14,425 bases of DNA, taken from contig PMYY01000150.1 in NCBI GenBank assembly GCA_003170655.1, positions 1 through 14,425 of the forward strand. Direction: 5' to 3'. Below the pieces are notes generated by a model. That model worked only from the letters and a program-made list of their open reading frames with translations. It searched no databases and was not told the origin of the DNA. The DNA is from Nitrospiraceae bacterium. GTDB taxonomy: Bacteria > Nitrospirota > Thermodesulfovibrionia > Thermodesulfovibrionales > Dissulfurispiraceae. The translations under genes were made by a program, and so were the position numbers. This document shows, one piece after another, positions 1 through 6,845 of the stretch; position 1 is the first letter of the stretch; every line of letters begins with the position of its first letter.

Positions 1-231
1 GTGATAGACAGGACCTTTTCCAAATTCGGCGTTGGACTGCCGAATGCGATCCCCGTGGTGGGCGATTGGGACGGTTCCGGCATCACAAAGATCGGGGTCT
101 ACTCAAGCGGCACCTGGTACTTTGACATGAACGGCAATGGTGCATGGGACGGCCCTTCGGTTGACAGGACATTTACCGACTTCGGCGTGGGTCTTCCAAA
201 TCCCTTTCCGGTTGCGGGCATCTGGCCGTAG
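1..231 (+). CDS. C-terminal fragment of a repeat-containing (FG-GAP/VCBS-like) protein, 5' end outside window
   Basis: The frame is open from the first base and ends at TAG 229-231, so this is the last 76 codons of a longer gene; the GTG at base 1 is not needed as a start. The visible protein holds about one and a half copies of a roughly 52-residue repeat. DRTF-x2-FGVGLPN-x2-PV is seen at residues 3-19 and again at 55-71, and the core between them is GDWDGSG-x-TKIGVYSSGTWYFDMNGNGAWDG. The Asp/Gly/Asn-rich DWDGSG and DMNGNGAWD loops resemble calcium-binding loops of FG-GAP/VCBS-type beta-propeller repeats, which are usually found in secreted or surface proteins. The last repeat stops at PVAGIWP, a common way for such proteins to end. 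The start, signal peptide and any other domains are not visible, so only the repeat class can be named. Confidence 0.7.
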   Translation: MIDRTFSKFGVGLPNAIPVVGDWDGSGITKIGVYSSGTWYFDMNGNGAWDGPSVDRTFTDFGVGLPNPFPVAGIWP

Positions 232-307
232 GTTACCGCATAATTGAATAATCGGGATGGGAGGAGTGTGCTTAAGTCTTATCAGCGATATCTTTGAAGA
301 TTGGTGT

Positions 308-1561
308 TTATTCCCCTGATAGACCAAGAAGGTAAAATGTCAGATCGTCTATCTTATCCAGGAGTTCTTTGAACGAGCCGCCGTAGCTCTTCGAGGTTGA
401 AAATAGCTCAGAACGTAATCGTAGCATCTGAGGGTCGTCGCTCTTTTCGTAGGTGATTCGTTGACCGTCCTGCAGTGCCATTCTCTCAATAAGTAGAAGC
501 TTCTCAGATTTTTCTTTAAAAGGGAGCAACATGTTTTTGATAGCAAGTACGCGGTTGCGGAAGAAAGGATCCCCTAATGGGATGTTTTCTGAAAAATCGG
601 CTGCGGCTTTGATCATCACATATAATGTGCAGTATTCGAGGCCCCTAATGCCCCGCTTCCACTGAAGCATAAGTCTATTGCGCCAAAACCAGAGGAAGTT
701 TCTTTCACCGAAGGAGATCAAATCCTCAGCCGTCGTCATGATTTCCCCAAGGATTCGCGGTTGTTCCGTGGCAATTTTTCGTACTTCCTTATTTCTGCGG
801 TTCAGCGCTTCGGAGCCGGACAGGTATTTCCACAAGTTTATGAGAACAATTTTGCCGTTGGCATCGTCCGGCGTGTCGAAGTGTATGAGCGACAGTACGA
901 CCTTGCCTTTCCCGTAACGGCCTTCGACAAGTGCAGGCTGCCCGATCAGACGGGACGGATCGAGATTGATCCGGTATGAATGTTCGAGGGCTTCCCAGCC
1001 ACCGTGATATTTCTTAACATCTCCGATATTCAGGTCCGAGCTGAAGGAATCGGGAAGAGCTTCCTCATAAGTCGCTAGGATATTTATTGTCGGATCCGAT
1101 ATTGAGAATTGCGAGGGCCACCAGACATTAAATACGGGCTCTATGCCTTCAGATAGGTCATTCCAAATGCTGTGTTTGCAGAGGCTGAAGCGGGTCCTGC
1201 CGCTGAAACTAGGCACCCGGTCTTTCGTCGGTACACGGCTGATATTCAGCAACCCTATGCCGTCGAGCGTTGCCAAGCCGGCGCCGCCGCAAAAGCCCAA
1301 ATAACTTCCACCGTCGTCTACAAAACTCCGAATCTTCTGCATGCCTTCTTCTCCGAGGGCCTTACGCTTGTTTGATGCCCATCCGCCTGGAACGAAGATC
1401 ATGGAGTAATCGCGCAGCTTATTGACCCGAATGTCTTCCGACCGGACCAGATCGAACGGCAGTCCCGCAGCCTTTAATGCTTCGAAAGCTGTGAGGCCCC
1501 ACAGAAAGGATTCGTCCCATAGCAGAGCACATGGTTTGAGCGAATCAGAGCTTTGATTCAT
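308..1561 (-). CDS. BPL_N-type class I glutamine amidotransferase-like protein
   Basis: This 417-residue protein begins with a class I amidotransferase-like fold. A flavodoxin-like start runs from residue 11, MIFVPGGWAS lies near 54-63, and a nucleophile elbow GGSYLGFCGGAG at 84-95 places Cys91 as the likely nucleophile. IHFDTPDD at 227-234 could supply the His228-x-Asp pair of a GATase triad. This matches the BPL_N family (biotin-protein-ligase N-terminal-like), here without any ligase domain. Residues from about 255 to the end are predicted mostly helical, with many Arg, Lys and Trp residues (LWFWRNRLMLQWKRG near 290-304), and I do not recognise them. The ATG lies inside the end of cbiGH (17-base overlap), so translation is probably coupled and this is the last gene of the corrin operon. 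Its substrate is unknown. Amide transfer or hydrolysis related to cobalamin synthesis is only an inference from position. Confidence 0.75.
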   Translation of the reverse strand: MNQSSDSLKPCALLWDESFLWGLTAFEALKAAGLPFDLVRSEDIRVNKLRDYSMIFVPGGWASNKRKALGEEGMQKIRSFVDDGGSYLGFCGGAGLATLDGIGLLNISRVPTKDRVPSFSGRTRFSLCKHSIWNDLSEGIEPVFNVWWPSQFSISDPTINILATYEEALPDSFSSDLNIGDVKKYHGGWEALEHSYRINLDPSRLIGQPALVEGRYGKGKVVLSLIHFDTPDDANGKIVLINLWKYLSGSEALNRRNKEVRKIATEQPRILGEIMTTAEDLISFGERNFLWFWRNRLMLQWKRGIRGLEYCTLYVMIKAAADFSENIPLGDPFFRNRVLAIKNMLLPFKEKSEKLLLIERMALQDGQRITYEKSDDPQMLRLRSELFSTSKSYGGSFKELLDKIDDLTFYLLGLSGE

Positions 1562-3422
1562 ACCCTCTCGGAGTTATCATTCGACCGTTCCACACAAAGG
1601 TTTTCGAGTTGCCGAAGATGACAGTGGTCTGCATGTCAATGTCGTGATCGAGCACACCGGACAGATCAGAGATTGTCACCTGTTCACCTGCTCGCATGGC
1701 TCCTTTCACAATACCGACGGGGGTTTCCGATTTTCGATATTTACCTATGATCTCGACCGCGCGACTGAAATGTTCGACCCGCCCCTTGCTCTTCGGATTG
1801 TAAAGCACTATCACGAAACCGGCTGATGCAGCGGCATGTAAGCGTTTCTCTATGAGTTCCCAGGGGGTCAACCTGTCCGACAGACTTATGGAAGCGAAGT
1901 CATGCATCAGCGGGGCGCCGAGCCGCGAAGCGGCGGCGTTGAGGGCGGATATGCCGGGTACGATCTCCACGGAAAGCTCGGAAGGGCTCAGCGCAGAACC
2001 CTGCAGCTCGGAAGCTCGGGAGTGTGGAAGCCCGGATGTTTGGAACTTCAGAGCTTCCGATCTTAATGTCTCGAATACGAGTCCTGCCATGGCGTAGATT
2101 CCCGGATCGCCGCCGCTGATGACCGAAACTTTTTTCCCGATCAGTGCCAATTCGACAGCCTTGCGGCATCGGTCGATCTCCTTTGTCATCCCTGTCGAAA
2201 AAATCTCTTTGCCGGCTATAAGGTCTGGTATCAGATCCAGGTAGGTATCATATCCGACGATGATATCGGATTTTTCGATTACTCTTCTGGCGCGTGGAGT
2301 GATATGTTCACTACTGCCAGGGCCGATACCGACGACAAAAAGCCTTCCACTCTGCCGCCCCGTCTCAGGCTGATTTCCTTCCGACTCTTCCAGCGCAACC
2401 GCGACTGTTACATTGCCAGACTTCTGCTTCGGAACTAGAGGGTTGATCGAACCGGAGGCAAGCAACGCGGCCGGTTCGGCAACCGCATTGGCGCCGGTTG
2501 CCTGGAATACGGCTTCGGACTTCTTGATCCCTCTGACGGCATTAAGCTGCCTTGCTGGAAAGGACCGGAGTGGAAAACCATATTTGGCGGCAAACTCCAG
2601 CACACCCGGCTCTGCGGCCTTAATGTCGATAGTTGCGAGCAAGTGAATGGCGAGAAACGACAGATTATGCTCAAGGAGGACCGTTCTCACTACATCCTCT
2701 ATCTCGCTGGCCTCTGTGTCGCTGTTGCAGCCAATGCCGACGACCAGATTCCTCGGCCTGAGGTAGAGCTGATCTTTTACGCAGGAACCGCAGATTTCAA
2801 CACGTTGCTTCTTTGTTATTAGTATGTCGGCATGTCTGGGGTCTTTCTCCAACGCAAACTCAACAGGCAGTGCGATATCGGATTCAGAATAAACTCGCAG
2901 GGACTCTTCATTCATCAACCTCGCGGCCACACGCGGAAGAGTGTCCCAGGTTTCGATAACAAGCCCGTTATTCTTCGCCCATAGATCAATAGAGGGGAGA
3001 TTGTTCACATCGGATGCTGTTGTGATGACAGGCTCAGTTCCAAGCCGCGATGCGATTTCCCTTGCTAGTTCATTGGCGCCCCCGAGATGTCCCCCTACGA
3101 GGCTGATAACATGATGGGCCTTTTCATCGAGAACAATCACAGCCGGGTCTGTTTTTTTATCTTTCAGCAGTGGCGCAATAGTCCTGACCACAATACCTGT
3201 GGCCATAATAAAAACGAAGGCACGGCGCTTGGCCCATAAGGCGGCGACAAGCGATGATTCAAATTTCCAGACCTCGGCGCCGGGGGAAAAGTCTGCGATC
3301 CGCTTCGCAAGGGCGAGAGCCTTGTCAGTTATATGGAAGATTACCGGAGCAGCCATATGGGTACGAATATCCACAGGCTTTCTGTTTAGGTCGTAGCTAT
3401 TCAGATCCCCTCCTGTACTCAT
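1545..3422 (-). CDS. cbiGH: CbiG-CbiH fusion: cobalt-precorrin 5A hydrolase / cobalt-precorrin-3 C17-methyltransferase
   Basis: A 625-residue fusion. Residues about 24-345 are CbiG: GIVVR at 76-80, GGHLGGAN at 110-117, and a C-terminal subdomain beginning VVGIGCNSDTE at 227-237. CbiG opens the delta-lactone and releases the two-carbon fragment as acetaldehyde. Residues about 360-625 are CbiH, the SAM-dependent C17 methylase that contracts the ring: VGIGPGSSEH 364-373, SGGDPGIYAM 436-445, VPGISALNAAA 488-498, SLSDRLTPW 513-521. CbiG acts two steps after CbiH, so the fusion joins near-consecutive steps. An extra stretch of about 29 residues at 454-482 is built from a DNA repeat (listed separately). 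The ATG at 3422 overlaps cbiF by 26 bases. The strongest Shine-Dalgarno-like run (AGGAGGGG, minus strand of 3407-3414) lies just inside the gene, so the true start is uncertain; Met23 at 3356 is an alternative that removes a non-conserved leader. Family assignment is firm. Confidence 0.93.
   Translation of the reverse strand: MSTGGDLNSYDLNRKPVDIRTHMAAPVIFHITDKALALAKRIADFSPGAEVWKFESSLVAALWAKRRAFVFIMATGIVVRTIAPLLKDKKTDPAVIVLDEKAHHVISLVGGHLGGANELAREIASRLGTEPVITTASDVNNLPSIDLWAKNNGLVIETWDTLPRVAARLMNEESLRVYSESDIALPVEFALEKDPRHADILITKKQRVEICGSCVKDQLYLRPRNLVVGIGCNSDTEASEIEDVVRTVLLEHNLSFLAIHLLATIDIKAAEPGVLEFAAKYGFPLRSFPARQLNAVRGIKKSEAVFQATGANAVAEPAALLASGSINPLVPKQKSGNVTVAVALEESEGNQPETGRQSGRLFVVGIGPGSSEHITPRARRVIEKSDIIVGYDTYLDLIPDLIAGKEIFSTGMTKEIDRCRKAVELALIGKKVSVISGGDPGIYAMAGLVFETLRSEALKFQTSGLPHSRASELQGSALSPSELSVEIVPGISALNAAASRLGAPLMHDFASISLSDRLTPWELIEKRLHAAASAGFVIVLYNPKSKGRVEHFSRAVEIIGKYRKSETPVGIVKGAMRAGEQVTISDLSGVLDHDIDMQTTVIFGNSKTFVWNGRMITPRGYESKL
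1975..2063. repeat. Low-complexity repeat inserted in frame within the CbiH half of cbiGH
   Basis: This stretch encodes the extra residues 454-482 between GLVFETL and SVEIVPGIS, two conserved segments that are normally nearly adjacent in CbiH. The DNA is made of variants of one short word. AGCTCGGAAG occurs at 1975-1984 and again at 2005-2014, exactly 30 bases apart. TCGGAAGCTC at 2008-2017 and GAGCTTCCGA at 2051-2060 form a perfect 10-base inverted repeat around a 33-base loop. The reading frame is preserved, giving a Ser/Glu/Leu-rich peptide. It resembles the palindromic repeat elements that insert into bacterial genes without breaking them; whether it belongs to a genome-wide family cannot be judged from one copy. 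Confidence 0.6.
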
Positions 3423-4161
3423 GGGTAAAAGCCTTGTCGTATAGCAGGGAGGTCTTGCCTAATGATTCCTCCGAAGCCTTCATAGCTTCTCCTACGTAGA
3501 TCAATGCGGTCTTGGAGATTCCGGCTTCTTTTACCTTTCCAGCGATGTCATGGAGAGTGCCCCGAACAATCTTCTGCTCTGGCCAGGTCGCCTTTTGGAT
3601 CACGACAACCGGCGTATATTCGGGGTATCCCTTGAGTAACTCATCTCGAAGTGTCTCGATCATGCCGACACTAAGGAATATGACCATCGTCGCTCTGTGT
3701 TGCGCGAGACCGCTGAGACTTTCTGTTTCCGGCACGGGAGTCTTTCCGGCCATTCGGGTAAAGATTACTGTCTGGCTTATTTCAGGAATGGTGAGTTCCT
3801 GGCCAAGGATGGCAGCGCCTGCCAGTCCTGATGAAACCCCGGGTATTACTTCATAGTTGATCCCAAGCGCTATAAGCCTTTCGATCTGTTCGGAGATGGC
3901 CCCGTAAAGTGCCGGATCGCCGGTATGCAATCGCGCCACATTCCTGTCCTCGCAGACAGTCTTTTCCATGACCCGAATGACGTCATCGAGGGTCATCGCG
4001 GCCGAGTCATAGATTACAGCCCTTAGTCCTTCCAATAAGGCCTTGTTGACGAGGCTTCCGGCATAAATAATGACATCGGCGCCTTCGAGCAACCTCTTGC
4101 CTTTTAGAGTAATCAATTCGGGATCGCCGGGTCCTGCACCGATGAAATAGACCTTAGCCAT
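3397..4161 (-). CDS. cbiF: Cobalt-precorrin-4 C11-methyltransferase
   Basis: This 254-residue tetrapyrrole methylase carries out SAM-dependent methylation at C11 in the anaerobic corrin pathway. The SAM-binding and family motifs are all present: GAGPGDPEL at 8-16, the IIYAGSLV segment at 31-38, TGDPALYG at 80-87, VIPGVSS at 105-111, and the CbiF/CobM hallmark TRMAGKTPVPE at 135-145. Length is normal for the family. The start ATG (4159-4161) overlaps the stop of the HD-domain gene by 8 bases. A GAGGAGA run about 9 bases upstream on the minus strand supports this start, and the motif spacing fits it. It sits third in the cbiL operon, directly before the cbiGH fusion whose CbiH half makes its substrate. 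Confidence 0.95.
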   Translation of the reverse strand: MAKVYFIGAGPGDPELITLKGKRLLEGADVIIYAGSLVNKALLEGLRAVIYDSAAMTLDDVIRVMEKTVCEDRNVARLHTGDPALYGAISEQIERLIALGINYEVIPGVSSGLAGAAILGQELTIPEISQTVIFTRMAGKTPVPETESLSGLAQHRATMVIFLSVGMIETLRDELLKGYPEYTPVVVIQKATWPEQKIVRGTLHDIAGKVKEAGISKTALIYVGEAMKASEESLGKTSLLYDKAFTHEYRRGSE

Positions 4162-4942
4162 GTCTCAATTTCTCCTCGGCGTATGAGCGCATGACTGCAA
4201 CTGAAGCGAGCACCTCATCGGTTTGCGGTAAAGTTGAGGCTATCCGGGTGATGTAGTCTCTCTCTTGGAGAAGCGTGAACGACGACCAGAAATTGAGGTC
4301 GAATATCCAGGAAAGCTGAAGAAGCTTGAAATCATTAAGGGTCGTCATGCTTGTAAGGGAGATGACCTCCTTTTTGCGAATCTGGGAAAATATCTCGTTC
4401 GAATAAGAAGGAATATTCGGCAGGCCGAGGCTCACCGCTTCAGGCCTTTCTCTTTCAGGGCTTTCATAGAATTCAGTGAAGACCCTCCAGATATCGAGCT
4501 TGTCTGCATCGCGAATTAGTTTCAGGAAAAGGAGTGTCTCAGCTTCGGCAATATCGGCAATGGCAAAGGCGTTGTGAAATTTCACCGAATCGATGATGAC
4601 CTCCTGCTCTTGCCCCGGTAGGCGTTCAAGTATCTTCTGTTCTTTCAATACCGTTGCTCCGAGGAGCCCGTGGTTGACCGAGATGCTATCTCTGAATGTT
4701 TTGTATCGGGCATATTGCGGAAAACGTCCGACATCGTGAAAAAGAGCGACGGTCTCGGCTATCAACATCTGCCCGGCATCCAGTGACTCTCCCCGTGCTA
4801 TGTATAGAATATTTTCGCAAACCTGGCCTGTATGCACCTCTTTCAGCGTAATATTTCTTTGTTCTTTCTCGTCATCCAGGTAAAATGACCTGCAGAAATC
4901 TGAAAACCAGTTCTTGAAATATTGGAGATTTCCGCTATTCAT
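4154..4942 (-). CDS. HD-domain phosphohydrolase-like protein in the corrin operon
   Basis: This 262-residue soluble protein has a complete HD-superfamily metal site. His37 (KEVHTG), the His69-Asp70 doublet in ALFHDVGRF, His91 in VNHG, His123 in KFHN and an Asp cluster in IRDADKLD at 143-150 are the expected metal ligands and catalytic residues. HD proteins hydrolyse phosphate esters of nucleotides or other small molecules; nothing here fixes the substrate. The gene is locked between two corrin methylases. Its ATG overlaps the cbiL stop as ATGA (4939-4942) and its end overlaps the cbiF start by 8 bases. AGGAGA lies 11 bases before the ATG. Such tight packing suggests a role linked to cobalamin or S-adenosyl metabolism, or control of the operon's products, but that is inference. 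No HD enzyme is a standard member of the known corrin pathway. Confidence 0.8.
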   Translation of the reverse strand: MNSGNLQYFKNWFSDFCRSFYLDDEKEQRNITLKEVHTGQVCENILYIARGESLDAGQMLIAETVALFHDVGRFPQYARYKTFRDSISVNHGLLGATVLKEQKILERLPGQEQEVIIDSVKFHNAFAIADIAEAETLLFLKLIRDADKLDIWRVFTEFYESPERERPEAVSLGLPNIPSYSNEIFSQIRKKEVISLTSMTTLNDFKLLQLSWIFDLNFWSSFTLLQERDYITRIASTLPQTDEVLASVAVMRSYAEEKLRHG

Positions 4943-5712
4943 GGTTTCGATGGTCTCCTGATGATTATAAGTGAAAAATAGTTGAGGTCTTCTTTCCTGA
5001 CATCCTTCAAATTCCTTATCACCGCTTCTTCGCGCATGCCTGCCCTCGAAATATAAGTGGCGTTTCCGGCAAGACCTGCCGCGGTCAAAGCTTTCACGAT
5101 CTCATCGAAAACCCTGTATACCTTCATCAGGACGATGGTATCGAATTCCGATGTCATCCTGCTCAAGTCCCCGGCATAAGTCGCCGGTACGATGGCTATC
5201 TTCTCGTCCGCAAGACCCAGCGAGAGGCACGCACGCGACGCGGCTGCCGTGATGGATGAAACCCCCGGCACTATTTCGATACGCATCCCTGGTGCCAGCG
5301 CCAGGAGACGGTCATATAAATAGAAGAAGGTGCTGTATATCGCAGGGTCGCCGATGGTGATGAAGGCGACATCTATTCCCTGGTTTAGCCTCTTCAGAAT
5401 GTTGACGACTGTCTCATTCCAGCGATCTTCGAGTTCGTTGTCTACAACTGCCGTTCTTCCGTCCGCAGCAGCGTGATTCTGCGACGCTTTCACTCCCGCT
5501 CTAGTTTTCTTCATCGGGAAAAAAGCCTCGATAATCTCTTTACCTTTGAGATCGACCACGCCTTCTGCTATGGAAAGTGCCAGGCTGCTGCCTTCCTCCC
5601 GTCCCTTGGGAACGCAGATGCAGTGCACTTGTTTGAGTATCCGCATAGCCTTCAGCGTAAGCAGTTCAGGATCACCGGGACCGACACCGACTACGTAAAG
5701 CGTTCCTGTCAT
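4939..5712 (-). CDS. cbiL: Cobalt-precorrin-2 C20-methyltransferase
   Basis: A 257-residue tetrapyrrole methylase of the CbiL/CobI type. It adds the C20 methyl group to cobalt-precorrin-2, the first methylation after cobalt insertion in the anaerobic route. Motifs are GVGPGDPELLTLKA at 9-22, a CVPKG segment at 33-37, IGDPAIYSTF at 120-129 (typical of CbiL), and VPGVSSITAAA at 148-158. Residues about 70-92 are a polar stretch after FPM that is longer than in many CbiL proteins and is probably a surface loop. It is the first gene of the five-gene minus-strand operon ending at 308. No strong Shine-Dalgarno sequence precedes the ATG at 5712, but the N-terminal motif sits at the normal distance from it. 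A promoter with a 43-base leader is predicted just upstream, without room for a cobalamin riboswitch. Confidence 0.93.
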   Translation of the reverse strand: MTGTLYVVGVGPGDPELLTLKAMRILKQVHCICVPKGREEGSSLALSIAEGVVDLKGKEIIEAFFPMKKTRAGVKASQNHAAADGRTAVVDNELEDRWNETVVNILKRLNQGIDVAFITIGDPAIYSTFFYLYDRLLALAPGMRIEIVPGVSSITAAASRACLSLGLADEKIAIVPATYAGDLSRMTSEFDTIVLMKVYRVFDEIVKALTAAGLAGNATYISRAGMREEAVIRNLKDVRKEDLNYFSLIIIRRPSKP

Positions 5713-5761
5713 GATTGTTTATTCAAGAGGAATACCTCTAACCCGTATAGATTGATCTTAT

Positions 5762-5790
5762 ATGATGGTTTACATGCGCTTTTTTGTCAA
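5762..5790 (-). promoter_or_regulatory. Predicted sigma70-type promoter of the cbiL operon
   Basis: On the minus strand a consensus TTGACA (5785-5790) is followed after 17 bases by CATCAT (5762-5767), which matches the -10 consensus at four of six places. The start of transcription would fall near 5755, giving a leader of about 43 bases before cbiL. The -35 hexamer overlaps an inverted repeat listed separately. Confidence 0.45.
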
Positions 5791-5806
5791 CAGATCCGAC
5801 AAAAAA
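5780..5806. repeat. Inverted repeat overlapping the cbiL -35 region
   Basis: TTTTTTGTC at 5780-5788 and GACAAAAAA at 5798-5806 are perfect 9-base arms around a 9-base loop. The left arm covers most of the predicted cbiL -35 hexamer, so a protein bound here could control the promoter. Its T-rich and A-rich arms also resemble a weak terminator hairpin, but no gene ends nearby. An operator is the better guess. Confidence 0.4.
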
Positions 5807-5941
5807 ATGTTATCTGCGTAAAAAAAACTGTTCCATGCTGATTTGGTCAATCCGGCTTGTGGAAGCGTGCCGCTTAACCTCCATGCCATTTGAAAAACGT
5901 ACATTATCGTTATTATGGGAAGGACAAGAAGACATTAGTAT

Positions 5942-5983
5942 TTGACATATGTCAAGGCATCATGGGAGCTTAATCAATATACT
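5942..5983 (+). promoter_or_regulatory. Predicted class II CRP/FNR-type promoter for the DUF3786 gene
   Basis: TTGAC-ATAT-GTCAA at 5942-5955 is a perfect 14-base palindrome with the half-site spacing of FNR/DNR-family operators (FNR consensus TTGAT-N4-ATCAA). A good -10 hexamer, TATACT, lies at 5978-5983. With a start about seven bases after it (near 5990), the centre of the palindrome is at about -41.5, the classic position for class II activation, and no good -35 lies at the normal distance upstream of this -10. The predicted leader to the ATG at 6040 is about 50 bases. The regulator itself is not in the window. Confidence 0.55.
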
Positions 5984-6039
5984 GTGATATGGACAAGCGG
6001 GCATTATGCGTCATATGTTCGGATGGTGAGACGTAGAAT

Positions 6040-6801
6040 ATGAATCCTGTAGAGCTTTACAAGAAACTACCAAGGACAAACTGCGGAGAGTGCAGGCAGA
6101 AGGCATGCATGCCCTTTGCCTTTGCCCTTCTGAAGGGTGAGGCCGCACTTGCGGATTGTTCTTGCCTGGCTCAGGAGGAAAAAGCCGACATAGCGGCTTC
6201 TCTTACAAAATTCGATTGGCGTGAGGACCTTATAACGAACTTGATGGAAGACATAAAGAAGATACATCTCGATGAGATTTCACAAAATCTGGGAGCAGAG
6301 TATAGCGACGGGAAGCTCCATTTTAAATGCTTCGGAAGGGATGTTTCTGTCGGTTCTGAAGGGGAGATACAGTCAAAAAGAGCGTTGACCCCATGGATGC
6401 GGATGCTGGTTCTCTTCTATATCAAAAATGGAGGCCACAGCGGCCTGTCCGGCAAGTGGGTCCTGCACAACGAACTGAGGGGCGGTATGATGAAGCATAA
6501 GGCCTTTCGCCGCGAGTGTGAAGAGCCGCTAAGGGAGTTATTCGATTGTCACTTGGAAAAGTTGAGTCGCATGCTGGATGGATGCGCTGCGAGATGCCCC
6601 GATGAATTCGCTACCCGCAATGCCTGGGTGGTACACGTATTCCCGCGCCTGCCGATCCTTCTGCTTTATTGGCCGCCCGATGTTGAATTCGATTCTCAGG
6701 TGACCATCCGCTTCGACTCATCCGCCGACACCTATTTCGACGTGGAACAATTGATCTTCCTGGTCGTAGAGCTATTAACGGACATAGAAGCATCTCTCTA
6801 G
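6040..6801 (+). CDS. DUF3786 protein with N-terminal Fe-S (corrinoid/Fe-S protein-like) domain
   Basis: This 253-residue protein starts with a cysteine motif typical of the 4Fe-4S domain of corrinoid/iron-sulfur proteins. KLPRTNCGECRQKACMPFA at 9-27 gives Cys15, Cys18 and Cys23, followed by Cys40 and Cys42. The remainder fits the DUF3786 family: LTPWMRMLVLFYI at about 117-129, an SGKWVLHNELRGG segment after it, and a C-terminal LPILLLYWPPD stretch followed by an acidic FD/DVEQLIFLVVELL end. DUF3786 proteins are known mainly from anaerobes, and their role is not established. In corrinoid proteins this kind of Fe-S domain passes electrons to the cobalt centre, so a link to the neighbouring cobalamin genes is attractive but inferred. 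A GGTGAG run lies about nine bases before the ATG. The gene runs divergently from cbiL, converges on mlaA, and has its own FNR-like promoter. Confidence 0.8.
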   Translation: MNPVELYKKLPRTNCGECRQKACMPFAFALLKGEAALADCSCLAQEEKADIAASLTKFDWREDLITNLMEDIKKIHLDEISQNLGAEYSDGKLHFKCFGRDVSVGSEGEIQSKRALTPWMRMLVLFYIKNGGHSGLSGKWVLHNELRGGMMKHKAFRRECEEPLRELFDCHLEKLSRMLDGCAARCPDEFATRNAWVVHVFPRLPILLLYWPPDVEFDSQVTIRFDSSADTYFDVEQLIFLVVELLTDIEASL

Positions 6802-6845
6802 GTCCTATCACCACCACTGAGCCTATCGCCATTGTACTATAAATA

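Larger units (their letters stand above)
5713..6039. other. Divergent intergenic control region between cbiL and the DUF3786 gene
   Basis: These 327 bases hold no credible gene. The left third carries the predicted cbiL promoter and a T/A-rich inverted repeat. The right third carries a 14-base palindrome of CRP/FNR type and a -10 element for the plus-strand gene. I looked for a cobalamin riboswitch on the minus strand and did not find a B12-box-like sequence. The middle part (about 5810-5940) shows nothing that I can name. Confidence 0.6.

Noticed and set aside
5713..6039. Cobalamin riboswitch upstream of cbiL
   Set aside because: No B12-box-like sequence or extended pairing was recognisable on the minus strand, and the predicted leader is too short. 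A covariance-model scan would be needed to exclude it fully.
6802..6845. Bidirectional terminator between the DUF3786 gene and mlaA
   Set aside because: The 44-base gap shows no stable hairpin or T-run, although a terminator would be expected where two genes converge.
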